Source: Zopfochytrium polystomum (taxonomy: Eukaryota > Chytridiomycota > Chytridiomycetes > Chytridiales > Chytridiaceae). Taken from it: 64,000 nt of DNA. Positions 1 through 11,192 of this stretch are shown here, piece after piece. The notes beneath the pieces are model-generated. The model had not been told where the DNA came from and ran no database searches. It was given only the letters and a program-made list of their open reading frames with translations. Within the stretch, counting starts at the first letter, position 1, and the number at the start of each line of letters is the position of its first letter. The translations under genes and the position numbers were made by a program. The stretch lies in contig JAIVFJ010000228.1 of NCBI GenBank assembly GCA_025765615.1, positions 1 to 64,000 of the forward strand, in the 5' to 3' direction.

Positions 1-399
1 TGTGTGTGTGCCAGCCAAGAACAACGAGATGGCGAAATCGGCCGTGCGAATCGCGCGCAGCTTGGGTTGGGTGGCCACACTGATCCCACCCTTTTTCGGG
101 TGGCGCAATTCGCACAAAACGCCAATGACGCGACCTGGGGAGAAACAAAACAAAAAAACAAAAAAAAAAGAAAAAAAAGGAGAAGAGAAAAACAAAAAAA
201 ACCAACAATAACAGAAAAAAAACAAAAAGAAAAACAACAACAGATTCGGCGCCCAAAGCACCGACCGTCGTCGTCGTCGCCATTTCGACACAATGGGGTA
301 AGGGCTCGGCTCGGGACTCGCGTGATTGGCTCGGGCCGTGCGCAGCAGCAGGCAGCAGGCACGCAACAGAGAGAGAGAGCGAGAGAGAGAGAGAGAGAG

Positions 400-464
<65 letters not shown>

Positions 465-835
465 TTCTCTCGCCCCGTAACCTTTGTCTCCGACGATAAC
501 AGCACACCCGTGCCCGTAAAGGCCAAACGGCGAGGCAGGCAGGCAGACAGGCGGTCGGCTCCGCAAAACTATCCACAATGAGGGAACAACGGAACAAACA
601 AAAGAAAGAGAAAAAAAAAAAAGAAAAAAAGAAGAAAAAAACAACCAGAACTCCTCATATAAAGCCCCCCACCTCGTGTGGGAGGGGCAAGGCTACAGGA
701 TCGTCGCCCCCGCTATCTCCTCTCATCCCGCTGTCGAGATCTCCTGCACGAGCCAGCCAGCCAGCCAGCCAGCCACTAGACACAAGAAGAGAGCATCATC
801 CCCCTCCCTCTCCCTTCCTCACAAGCGCAAGAACA
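1..835. other. A-rich flank upstream of the MFS gene
   Basis: No gene is supported here. The stretch has several poly-A-rich tracts around 130-240 and 595-640, a GA microsatellite, and a C/T-rich leader just before the permease start codon. Open frames that cross it are low-complexity artefacts. Confidence 0.6.
368..461. repeat. GA dinucleotide microsatellite
   Basis: About 94 bases of almost uninterrupted GA repeat with a few interruptions (GC, GGGG). A second GA tract lies near 44459-44575. Confidence 0.95.
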
Positions 836-2436
836 ATGTCAGACAGCGACGGCAGGACGTCCGAAACCTCCGCCACGGTCAAGCGGTCGTGGGTCAGCTA
901 CGTGTGGGACAAGGACTACGACGCCAAAAGCCCCGCGGAGCGCAACCTGGTCACCAAAATCGACCTCGGCATCCTCATCTACGCGTGCATCGGCTACCTC
1001 GTCAAAACCCTCGACCAGGCAAACATCAACAACGCGTACCTCAGCGGGATGAAGGAGGAGCTCGGCATGTACGGAAACGAGCTAAATAACGCCGTGCTCG
1101 CTTTTAACGTGCCGTACTGCATGTAAGTCAGGGCCCCCTAATTTATCAAATGTTTGGGAGACCTTCCCCCCCCCCGGGAAACTAATATACCACCCACCCA
1201 AATAACACACGCCACCCAGCCTGGCGATCCCCTCCAACATCCTGATCACCAAGATTCGCCCCAGCCTGTACCTGCCCCTCCTCGAGCTCGGCTGGACCAT
1301 CTGCACAATCGCAAAGGGCTTCGTGCACAGCCCGACGCAGCTGTACATCCTCTCTGGCATCCTGGGCGCCTTCGAGGCCGGCTACTTTCCCGCGGTGACG
1401 TACATCATCAGCTCGTGGTACACCAAGACCGAGTTCTCGAAACGCATGACGCTCTTCGCGGTGACCTCGCCGATCGGCTCCATGTTCTCGGGGGTACCTG
1501 CAGACGGCGGTCTACTCGAACCTGAACGGCAGCAACGGGCTGGCCGGGTGGCGGTGGCTGTTTATCGTCGACGGGCTCATCTCGTTCGTGTCGGCGATCA
1601 TCGGGTTCTTCCTGATCCCAGACTTTCCCGAAACCACGAAATGGCGGTACTTCACCGCCGACGAGATCCAGCTGGCGTCGTCCCGGCTCAAAAAGGACGG
1701 CCGCGACAACAAGGTCGTGTACAACTGGGACCTGGTGAAGCGCGTGTTTGGGCGCTGGCACTTTTACCTGTTTGTCCCGCTGTACGCCATTTACAACTCG
1801 GCGTCGACGGCGTGGACGAACTTCAGCTTCTTGCTCAAGGCCAACGGGTACCAGGTGTGGCAGATCAACGTGTACCCGACGGGCGTCTACGCCGTCATGG
1901 CGGTCTCGTACCTCGCCCTCGGTTGGTACGCCGACGCTCGGGGCGACCGGTTCTCGGTGGTCTTCTTCCCGATGGCGGTGTCCGCCGTCTTCGTGACGCT
2001 CCTCGCAGTCTGGGACATCCCGTTCTCGCTCAAATTCGCCTCGTACTACCTGGCCGGCGTCTCCGCGCCCATCGCGACGACCATGGCGTACCTGACGGCC
2101 GTGATCGACTCGGACGCCGTGGAAAGGACGCTGGTGATCGCGGCGATGAACTCGGCGTCGTACACGATTTTCATCATTGGCCAGATCTGGCTGTGGCCGC
2201 AGACCGCCTCGCCGCGGTTCCCTGTCGGGAACAGGTACACGGCGGTCACGCTGTGGGTCGGGCTGCTGGTGACGGTCGCGATCAAGATCCTGTGGGAACG
2301 GGATTTGAGGAGGGGCGTCGTTCACTCGGCGGAGGGAACGATTGTGAAGAAGAAGGCCGACCAGGAGGGCGGCGGCGGCGGCGTTGTGGTCGCCGAGGAT
2401 GAGCCTGAGAAGAAGAAGGAGGACGTCAAGGCTTGA
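836..2436 (+). CDS. MFS permease, allantoate/pantothenate (Dal5/Fen2) type, with a one-base frame break
   Basis: A major facilitator permease of the fungal anion:cation symporter group, expected to carry an organic anion or vitamin across the plasma membrane. Exon 1 is 836-1122; the intron 1123-1219 has GTAAGT and CAG ends; exon 2 runs from 1220 to a TGA at 2434-2436. The translated parts show the family pattern: a hydrophilic N-terminus, TM1 after KSPAERNLVTK, the loop FEAGYFPAVTYIISSWY, then GLAGWRWLFIVDG and IPDFPETTKWRYF in the central region, and a charged Lys/Glu-rich tail. Total length is about 500 residues, normal for the family. Exon 2 changes frame in the G5 run at 1490-1494: the upstream frame ends ...MFSG and the downstream frame starts YLQTAVYSN, exactly where family members read through. 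One surplus G explains it. The base may be a sequencing error or a real inactivating mutation. Substrate is not predictable. Confidence 0.85.
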
Positions 2437-3631
2437 AGAAGGAGGAGGACTGGAGCTGCCCGTTTTTTTTTTTGTATTTATTCCTCTTGGCTTCTATGAT
2501 GCTGCTTTCGGCGCTCTCATTAACCTCCCTTGCTTTGGCCCGAATGACCATTTCCTCCCCCACTTTTTCCGCCTCGCCTCCCACCCTCGCGATCCTCCTA
2601 CTACGCGCGGACCTCCCAACAACTCAAATCTATATGTGGCCGATGCGTCTTCCCTTATATCTCTACTACTCACCGAGTATGTTCCCACCCTTGCGCGGGT
2701 GCGTTTTCTTTTTCTCTTCTACCCCTTCAACGCGCCTCGTCTCGTGAACGTTTTCTTCTCCCTCTGCACACACCATTGGGGGATCCAACCCCCGACTTGC
2801 CCCCCCCCCTACCTTCGCGTAACCCCGCGACGAAACCTGCGCCCCATCGTTTTTTTTTTCCTTCTTCTCTAGTCTTGAGCGGGCTAACACTTTGTATGCT
2901 TACTGTGCCCCCAAAAAAAAGCAACCAAAACAACCAAAAAAAAAAAAAAAAATTGGATTGTATCTACAAGCACCCTTCTTGAACATCCGAGAGAAACGCT
3001 CTTTCGAGGGGGATCTCGGGGTTGAATGTATTCGTCCGCTGTTTGACGAAGGAGACTCTGGCTGGAAGATTTTCGATGGGACGCATCAACAAAGACAGAC
3101 AACTCAACCAACTAACCATCCATCCAAAAAAAAAAAAAAAAAAAAAAAAAATAGCGGGAGATGGCAAATTAAGGAGGTTCATTTTTTGTTTCTTTCTTCG
3201 TTTGGCCGGCCATGCCTCCGCAAGGAAGGTGGTAGGGTGGCAGCATCGGTGGGGAGGGGGAAGAGGGAAGGAGGAAGCGGTAGCGGTTGGTGGAGCGGGG
3301 GCACATAGGGTGACGGTTGAGAAGGGGGACTCTCGGCCAATAATGAGCTTGCAAGAAGGAAAGAAAAAAAAACAAACAGGCAAACAAGAGAAAAGAATAA
3401 CAAACAAACAGTCGGCAAACAGGGCGAACAGCAGAGCAAACCACCGCAAAATCCCCCCGCTACCAACCATCGTCCATTGCAACACCCATTCCAAAAACGC
3501 CGCTTCTAACTCGAACGATCGCGGGGTTAGCTTGGCACAGCCCCCAGACCATGGAAGAAGAAGGAGATACGAAAAAAATACTCGACTCGTTTGGCGCAGT
3601 AGCTGTTTTATCCGAGCCAAACGAAAAACGC
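2437..3631. other. Intergenic, T- and A-rich, start of duplicated block
   Basis: No gene is supported. From about 2690 onward the sequence is shared with 13430 onward (segmental duplication). It contains long poly-A/T tracts (2926-2952, 3125-3151) and purine-rich stretches. It is the 3' flank of the permease and of the convergent syntaxin gene. Confidence 0.6.
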
Positions 3632-5372
3632 TCAGTTTTTCTTGTTAATGGCAAAGTAGATCGCGATGATGGCGGCGATGATGACGACGATGATGAGGAC
3701 AATCCAGAAAATTCTCCACTGGTTCTTGCGCGCGTTCCCCGCAGAGGTGGCGGCCTCGCCAAGGTTTTCGTTGGCGCGTCGGAAGTTGTTGACCGTGTCT
3801 TCCATTTGCGCGTCAGTCTTATCGACCGTGCCTTGCTGTTCCTGGATTTGTTCAAAACGCCCCGCGGTCAGCTGCCCGCATCGTGACTCTAACAAACAAA
3901 ATCAAGGATCCAAACCTCAATCAAGGTCCCGAGCTCTTGCACCAAGCCGACAAGCTCCTCCATGCTCTGAGCCAGCTTCTCCAGGGCCTTTTGCCGCTCC
4001 TGCACCTGTCCGAGCACTTGCTGCCGGTTCTGGATGCGGCCGCTGACGATGGCGCTGGCAAAGACGTCGGTGCGGCCCGAGTCGACGGCGTCCCTGACCT
4101 CCTCGTCAGTGGCGTCGGGCTTTGCGATTTTGTACTGGCGGACGATCTGGTCGCGGTTCGACGCTCGGACTTCCTTCTGGGCGTTGTAGAAGTGCTGGAC
4201 GGCGGTGCGGAGGTTTTCGAGGGAGGTTATGTAATGTTTCTGGGGGATGGACTTGTCGCCTCGTTTTGATTGCTTCATGATTTTGACTCCGGCTCGAGCG
4301 GTCTCGATGAGCCTTGTCGTCGTCTCATTGAGAGATTCGATCCGTTGCCGGATTTCTGAGGGAAGGGGACAATAAACGGTGAAATAGAGAGAAGTTCGTT
4401 AGATGGATCGTTTGAACGAAAGGTCCGCAATCGAACGAGAAGGCTGGGAAAGCCAGAGAGAAAAAAACAAGGAGAAAAATCAATGAGCAAGGGGGACAAG
4501 TGCCACGAGTACTCACGAGCGACGGAACGACTGGCTAACTTCGTTCAGAGAACGCCGATTCAGGCTGGTGATCTCGTTGGCGTTGGCGTTGATGAGTCGG
4601 ATGAGCTCGGACACAGCGGCCTGCTGCTGGAGAAACTGGTCCAGGGTCTCCGCGGGCCGCTGCAGGATCCGGGAGTCTGGGATCTCGGGCTGTTGGTACT
4701 GAGTATTGCTGTAGTTGCTGTCAGTGTATGAGGAACCGGCGGGAGGGTACTGCGATGGCTGCGGCGACTGCTGGTAGCCACCCACGTTTTGCTCCCATCC
4801 GGCGCTGCCGCCGCCGCCGCCATTGTTGTTCTGGTCAGATGAGCGGAGAGTACGAGATCAATCAGCCAAACAAGGAAGCAATGGTGGGGGCATGCGCCCC
4901 AAAGGTTCACATGGAGAGAAAAGCAAAGGAAAGAATCGATAGGAGAAGGGGTAGCAGTAACGGAGGGTGGCTGCCGCATCATGTCGCGCGTGTGTGGAGG
5001 CACGACCGGTTCCACGGTATCTTCGAAATGGAGTCGAGTCACTTGGTTTCGAAGATCGGAATTGCCCCGTCCATATGGTCGATGAGGTCATGCAAGCCAG
5101 ATCGAGATGCAAGATGCTCCGATCCGCCGGTCACCGATCGAGGCGGGGCGTCCTCGACCGTCGAGGTGCGAGTGGCTGCCTTCGTTGGTGCACCGTCGCG
5201 CGGCTGCAGTGGATGGATGGATGGATGGTGCCCTGGACGTCGTGCTCCGTCCGTCTGTCTGTCTGTCTCTCGGTCTGTCTGCCTGCCTGGCTCCCTCTCA
5301 CGCTCTCAATGTCACACACACACACCTACCTTGATGCCGGCAAGTCTGTCCCGAGCCATTTCGTCAAATCAA
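2690..5372. repeat. Segmental duplication, copy 1
   Basis: Roughly 2.7 kb that recurs at 13430-16472 in the same orientation. Both copies start in a T-rich tract before CTTCAACGCGCCTCGTCTC and stop just beyond the syntaxin start codon (ATTT[C/T]GTCAAATCAAAGC). Copy 2 carries extra segments near 13975-14200 and 14450-14590. Coding exons are nearly identical while the poly-A tracts differ. Confidence 0.9.
3632..5359 (-). CDS. Sso-type syntaxin (Qa-SNARE), copy 1
   Basis: Plasma-membrane t-SNARE for exocytic fusion, about 330 residues. Exons on the minus strand: 5359-5330 (MARDRLAGIK), 4830-about 4517, 4355-3916 and 3841-3632. Introns have GT-AG ends; the last, 3842-3915, has a CTGAC branch. 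Order: a short Gly/Gln/Pro-rich N-terminus, the Habc-type helical region (IRQRIESLNETTTRLIE onward), the SNARE motif with its zero-layer Gln in LIEEQQG, a basic ARKNQW linker, and one C-terminal membrane anchor of Ile/Val. Exon 2 ends with the strong site GTGAGT in a phase that does not fit exon 3; copy 2 fits. The mismatch equals one base in the last 17 nt of the exon. A weak alternative site, GTCGCT, would restore phase. In the SNARE exon the +2 and +4 layers are Thr, unlike copy 2. It may be diverging or decaying. Confidence 0.85.
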
Positions 5373-5532
5373 AGCCACTCTGACGGTGTGCCGCATGCAA
5401 ACTGTGGCGGTGCAGACCCCTCAAGTAGCCTGCGAAGAATCGCTTTTTTGACGGCAATCAGAGAGAAAAAGACAACCCAATTAGTGGGAGGTGAAAAAAA
5501 CTAGAAACATTGAAAAAACGAGCAAAAAAGCC
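5360..5532. other. Short spacer upstream of syntaxin copy 1
   Basis: The 5' flank of the syntaxin gene. It leaves the duplicated block at about 5372. No gene seen. Confidence 0.5.
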
Positions 5533-5790
5533 GTACCACACTGGGTTCCAACTTGGCTCGGCCCTTCCAGCTGTCGCGCCACTGCCGCCTCTGCTTCGGT
5601 GCCACCGCTTCAGCGCGATCCGCAACCACAACCCATCTGCCCACCATTGCCCTACCACACTGGGTTCCAACTTGGCTCAGCCCTTCCAGCCATCGCGCCA
5701 CTGCCCTGCACCGCCGACCTGCACGTCCTGCGCCACCACCTCCGCTTCAGCGTGATCTGCAACTGCAACCTGGCTGCCCACGCTTGCCCT
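5533..5790. repeat. Two-unit tandem repeat of about 117 bp
   Basis: Two imperfect direct copies, about 5533-5649 and 5650-5790. Both start TACCACACTGGGTTCCAACT and share GCCCTTCCAGC, CGCGCCACTGCC and CTTCAGCG[C/T]GATC further on. No protein function is apparent. It separates the syntaxin gene from the transposon-derived region. Confidence 0.8.
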
Positions 5791-5899
5791 TGCTGACACT
5801 TGTCCCTTGATTGCTTGAAAGTTGGTGATTGTCTCACTCGCACATCGCTCTATCATCCATCGCTCAATCAGTGCTGCCCCAGTCTTCAGCCTCGTCCAA

Positions 5900-8150
5900 C
5901 ATTTTTTTTTTTTGAAGACAGCTGCAAGCACAACGCCCCCGCGCAATACACACTGATTGTGACAACAAGAAACTGCTGTCTGCCAGCCATCCACCACTCG
6001 CCGCCCCACAGCCTGCCTCAACTGTAGTATATTGGCGCATTCACTGTTGCACTTCAATTGACAATCTAATCTCAGTGCCTGCCCCTTGGTGCAAACCCAA
6101 TTGACCCATCTGTCACTGAAGTTTTGAACAATTATAGCTCTGTTGTTCTTCCTAAAATAAGGGAGCTTGGAGTCTGAGATCTGGTTCTTCTTTCATGTCA
6201 AGCTTTGGCTATGGATCATTTGGATGTTAAGAGATTTCAGTACAACTTTCTTTGCACACAAATGCAAATGCACACTCTCAAAAATGTGGAAGACCAAGCT
6301 GCAGCAAGGATGTACTCTCCAGTGGAGTTTGCAAAGTGGATTTATGTTTTTGCAGAGTCCAGGGACAGCAGGCACACTATTGATTCTCTTTGAGGTTCAG
6401 GCTTTTCAGGATGCCGAAAATTAGATGCAGAATTACCTAGATGCAGTCCTTCGAATTTTAATGGTGATTTAATGGTTCCATCACCGCAGGCGATACAGAA
6501 ACGAATCAGTGAGCTTGCTGAGCCAGCAGTTAAACCAACAGACCCTGAGAGAACTGCCATGATTGTTGCTGCAGCAAAGAAATTGGAATCAGAGACTCCA
6601 AGCCATATTTTATGGTTGCTGCTGTTGATGAGATGATGATTGGAAAGACTGTGCCTGTCACCTTCAGCCTAAGAACAGGCAGATTTCATGGTGCAGCAGA
6701 TGTTACTGGAACGACAGTGAAATGGTTTGTGGAAGACAATTTGTGCCAACGAGAAAAGGTAGGTTGGACTTAAATTTTTAAGAATGAGTACTCATTCCAT
6801 CCCAGAGTATGTGATGCCTTCTTTGTGGAATGATGTCTCACTTGAAGTACCTGCGCTTGAAATATAATAGTTTTGATCTTTTTGGATGGAGGTGGCTTTG
6901 CAGGGCAACAAGAAAGAGTACAGTCTTGAATCACAAGGAGTGGTGTGGTGGAGATGCCTGACGACCCTGTAAGTCTGTAGTGCATGGGGTGGGTTTGCTG
7001 AGGTGATACCTGGATGTAGTCTATAACAGTTCACTGTTGATGGTGCTTTCTCTTCCTGTCGGCCCTTTGGGGCTGGAACAATATAAAATAAATAAAAAAA
7101 TAGGAGGTGGCTTTGCAGGCCTGAATCCACAGGCTTGGAGAGAAGTAACCAAAGCAGACAGTTCAGTACTTCCTGAGTCATGGTGGAAGCGTGATGCAAT
7201 GGATGTTGAGTAAGGGACCTTGTTCTGGAGCCCAGCTGTTCTTGCTATACTCCGGTCCCTTGGATATGAGCAGGAGGCTGACTTTGCTTCTATGGTTGGA
7301 AAATTTTATGAAGCTTTTGACAGACAAGGGCTTTCAAACCATCAGTGAATGTCCGCCTGTCAATCAATTCTTCAGTTTTTTTCGCAGTTCTATTGGAGAA
7401 GAACTAGCCCAGGTTCATTCAGCCACGAAATCACACTTTAGAGGGCTGAACAGCGAAGTTGTTTGGGGTGTCATCATGAATGCAACTGCTCTGATTGCCC
7501 AGATAACATACCTGGAAAACATTGCATGCAACAAATTGCATCTTCAGCAGGCTCTCTCTGAAGGAAGACCTCCCTGTCCAGTTCTCAATACTCGTGCCTT
7601 GAGTTCAAATCCTGCTGAGCAGAGATTTCGAATTATTCGAGAGAAAAATTGCAGTGGTGGCCTTGGAAGGTAGAGCAAAAATGACAGGAAAGTGTTGTAA
7701 TTGAGCTCATCAAAATGGTACAGAAATGATCAGTCAACTGCCACTGAAATGATGAGCTCAGTCTGATCTTCTCTTGTTGTTGAAAAATTCATAAATACCT
7801 CAGATTCCAAGCGTGGCTTCTCACTCACCAAATCAGCAAATGGCTCAACTTACATTGATAGAACCACAGAGAAGAAGCTTTTCTCTTGGAACTATCCTTC
7901 AGAGATTTTGGAGGAGGATAGCCGCCAGAAGCTCAAGCAAAAGCAGAGATCCATGCGAATTGATCCCTCAGTGATGCCAACCCCAACCCCTCGAACCTTG
8001 TGCAAAAAGGCAAAAGCAATGCAGCTTGTACTTGTTCCAGTCCAAGAAGCAACTGACACTCCAGATGAAAGTAACATGCAATGATGACTTTTTGTGACTG
8101 GAGAGGATGTGTCGATGCAAATGTGGGCAGTGAAATTAGGCAAATTGTCA
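5900..8150 (+). pseudogene. P-element/THAP9-like transposase relic
   Basis: Several disconnected frames on the plus strand look like pieces of one transposase. Around 6600-6760 one frame has VAAVDEMMIG followed by RTGRFHG, resembling the D-E-M catalytic neighbourhood of P-element transposases. Around 7430-7670 another has VVWGVIMNATALIAQ and, at its end, RALSSNPAEQRFRIIREKN, like the conserved C-terminal block of P-element/THAP9 proteins (normally a Leu-Glu-Asn-hydrophobic-Phe run followed by Ile-Arg). Stops and frame changes interrupt it throughout. The stretch is CpG-poor. The family call rests on these two blocks only. Confidence 0.4.
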
Positions 8151-8481
8151 GATCTTGAATGAACAAGGAATTGTCTGGTGGAACAAATTTTGTTTTATTG
8201 AAAAAAACAACTGGCCAATCAACACCTCTGGCTGGCGACAAATTGCAACTTGGGGGGTCTGGTGGCGGTGCGGCCTCGCACGATGGGAAGCAAAAAACAA
8301 AATTGTGACGTGCGTGCGACAAGGGATGGAACAATGCGGGTGGGTGATTCTCACACATACCCACCCTCAGAGAACAGAGTGTCAGCAAGGTTGCAAAAGT
8401 TTACAAGCAGTAAGCTTATTGTGAAGGTTGGGGTAAGGCGGAGCCAAGAGTTGAAAAAGGATGGGTGGTCTGTCCAAGATA

Positions 8482-8904
8482 TCAAGACTGAAGAAATACT
8501 GCTGGTACAGTTGTGATGAACAGCAAGAATTTGAGAGGGAGTTTGTTGATCAAGTGAGAGTGGAGTAAAAATATCAGGAGTACAGAGATGTTCCTGCGAC
8601 GTTTGTCTGGGTGGAAAGCAGGGTGAACATGCCAAGTTGGAGGAAAGTCAAGGTGATAAGAAATACCAAGTTTGCCAAGAATTTTGAAAGGTCTGTAACA
8701 TTGGGCTGAAAGTTTAGAAGAAGGACAACTGGTTTGGTTTGGGGGAAGGAAGTCCTTAGCGCTAACAAGAACAAGGTCACCAGATTGAAAGGGATTGAGG
8801 CAGCAATGAGCATTGGCGTAAGCACATTGTTTGTCCTGTGCGAGCAAGAGCTTCTTTGGCAATGTGTATACGAGCAATGAGGTCATCAAGTGGGAGATTG
8901 ACAA
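8482..8904 (-). pseudogene. Ty3/gypsy integrase C-terminal fragment
   Basis: The minus-strand frame reads like the tail of a gypsy integrase. It has FQSGDLVLVSAKDF (the GDxVxV block), then CYRPFKILGKLGISYHLDFP and TWHVHPAFHPDK, matching the GPF-like region and the VHPVFHVS-type motif that precedes the chromodomain. No reverse transcriptase or LTR is found next to it, so this is a truncated relic. Confidence 0.7.
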
Positions 8905-10198
8905 AAGGGGAAGGAAAGATTTAAAGTTGAAAGGGGGATGTTGACAACTTTTTGTGGAATTGCTGATTCGGAAACTTCACAATTTTCACGAAACAGAACA
9001 ACTCCGAAATTATGTGGCAGCGCAAGCCATGCACAAGCGCCACGGCCAGTATGCCCATTGTTTCAGTTACGGAACTGGTAAACGCACAACAGTGACAAGT
9101 TGAAAGTTTCTTCTGCCTGATGCTGAATGTTTCCAGTCTTTCGAATACGCGTCAGTAAACCGTTATTCAACAAGCGCCGAAGGTAAGCAGAGAGAGCAAG
9201 AGATTTTTTTTGCAGTTGAGTGGAGTGGTGTCAAACACTTCTGGGATTGTATCAACTCAAAAGAAATTCCCTGCAGGGTGGTTTTGATCGACCGAGACAC
9301 CCATGCTCTTATAATGAAAACTCTTGATGACGTTTTGATGAAAAGACACGTCGAAGGTTGGGCAATCGGTGGATTCACGGTCTGTTTTGCATTGAGAAAT
9401 CGAGCATCTCTTCAAAACCTTCTCGGCTGAAAATTTTTTTGCAGTTGCTCCGTTTTGCAGTGGCAAACACCATTGCTCACTCAACTGGCGCCAGAATATC
9501 ATCGTACACCAGAGCTCAAGGCCTCAGGGACAAGGGAGACATTGTAGGAAAGGAGGCCCGCGACGAACTGCTGCGCAGTGGCGAGCAGAAAATACTGGAT
9601 GGTCTGATAGGTGATCCCTTTGAAGGAGTAGATGGTGCGCAGAAGCGCACGCTGGATTAGTTAAATTACTCTCTCCTAACTCCTCATTATTCTTCAGACA
9701 ATCTTTGTTCACCAAGTTAATCGGGGGACTGAATGTCAGTGACGTCCATCTTCAATTCGATGGCAATCTCTTGGTTGGAACAATAGATCTTAGCTTCATT
9801 AAGGGAGAAACGATTCGTAACAATCAGTATACATTTGGTGTGGGCCTGCCTGCAGAGTCTGTGCATGTGTGCAGCGCAGCAAATTGGTGAGACTTTTTTT
9901 TATGAAGCTTTAGCGTCTCCTCAGCTAACTGCTACTCACTAAAACAGTGCAAGGATGTTCCTCAATTTTTACACCCAGGGCTTTTTTGTTGTTTCAGACG
10001 TCGCTAAGATTCTGGAGAGAAAAAAACCTTCGCATTAAGGAAGACTGCCTTAGCTTTCCTGTCGTTAGATTCGAGCAATATGTCAGTGCCCGAGCAATAA
10101 GTGTTATTCGATGCATTTTAACCTCCCTGTGAAGATTTCTTAATGATAAAAGCACAACTTATAACAACTGTACGAAATACTTGAAGAAAATAACACGG
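8905..10198 (+). other. Uncharacterised exon-like blocks
   Basis: Open plus-strand blocks separated by plausible introns: about 9250-9410, 9440-9630 and 9699-9889. The last splices at GTGAGA to a block at about 9949 (ARMFLNFYTQGFFVVSD) ending in a stop near 10040. I do not recognise the product. The frames could be 5' exons of the zinc-finger gene that follows, or a decayed transposon. Confidence 0.3.
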
Positions 10199-11041
10199 AT
10201 GGCGGGTATGCAGGTGAGTTTTGATTTGACATCCTGATGTTGTTAATGTTATTGTTTGAACGGCCAGGCATCACTAGTGACAATGAACTCCCATCGAAAG
10301 GCTCCAGCCACAACTACTGCATTGCTTGTGGGTGGCGAGGCCGCAAGGATGTTCCTAGGACACTTTGACGGATCACGTGTCACAGTTGAGTTTTTCATAC
10401 ACTTAACAGGTCCTCAGTACCAATTTTAGTTTGAGCACTACGTTGCTCGCGATTCGTTGAGTCTCAACGCAGCTGTTTTGGAAGGCGGAAATGGGATTCT
10501 ATACTCTGCTGGAGTCAATCGACTGGTCGACCGCCGAATTGCCAAACCATTGCCAGTGGTGGAAAACGACACTGTTGAGGCTGCTTGCCTTCAAATTGAG
10601 GAGTACACAAGCGCAACCACAAGCACTGCCAGACGCAAGGCCATAGGCGACACCCAGCGAACGGCCCTCACTGATGAAGCTGACCAGAAGTTCTGGGATA
10701 AACGAGGGACAGCTCCCTTTTTGCCGAGATTTGACATTAACGAAATTGTTAAGGCATACAGCAATCTATCCGAGTTTCTCATGTTTGTTATGACCTTTGC
10801 AGGCATTGATCCCTCGATAATTAAACAAAAACTTGTTTACTTTCTCAGTGAGCGCGCTGCCTGGTTTGACAAACTGAAATCTTGCGTGTGTAGATATTGC
10901 CAAGAGCAGTTTTCCACCAACGCTGAGTTTGAAGATCACAGTCGCACAGCACACCCCAACAACGAAAAACGAAAAGAAGTCCACCTGACAACACAGTCTG
11001 CTGAAATAGCAGTCCACCAGACAGAGGCAATTCAGCGTTGA
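10199..11041 (+). CDS. Three-exon protein with one C2H2 zinc finger, function unknown
   Basis: Predicted 247 residues. Exons are 10199-10213, 10268-10384 and 10430-11041; both introns have GT-AG ends and the phases close to whole codons. The first intron starts GTGAGT; the second starts GTTGAG, a form seen elsewhere in the window. Near the C-terminus is a finger with the pattern C-x2-C-x12-H-x4-H (CRYCQEQF ... DHSRTAH). The rest has no domain I recognise. Only five codons precede the first intron, so further upstream exons are possible. It lies among transposon relics and may be transposon-derived; it could equally be a host gene. Confidence 0.5.
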
Positions 11042-11053
11042 GAACGTCATCTT

Positions 11054-11084
11054 AAGGTGGTGGGTTCGACCCCCACATCGGGCG
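11054..11084 (+). tRNA. tRNA-Lys-like 3' half (fragment)
   Basis: A complete T-arm (GTGGG stem, TTCGACC loop, CCCAC stem, 11060-11076) is followed by an acceptor-like strand ATCGGGCG, as in the 3' half of lysine tRNAs. No matching 5' half precedes it: the zinc-finger stop codon lies just upstream. It is a fragment, possibly carried by a retroelement. Confidence 0.5.
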
Positions 11085-11192
11085 TGGTTAGCCCAGTTTT
11101 CTGGCCTTGGTGACAGTCACACTCTCTCTTACCCTCAATGCAAGGATCAAAGGACCTGTTTGGATGACACTCTGTTTTTCAACAACCAAACA

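Noticed and set aside
4..480. Long frame over the GA repeat, and similar frames at 44359-44871
   Set aside because: Pure low-complexity translation of microsatellite sequence.
1484..1500. Programmed ribosomal frameshift in the MFS gene
   Set aside because: No slippery heptamer with downstream structure is evident, and permeases are not known to use frameshifting; a surplus G is simpler.
1408..2325. Long antisense open frame over the MFS gene
   Set aside because: Shadow of a GC-rich coding sequence; no domain, and the plus strand encodes a clear permease.
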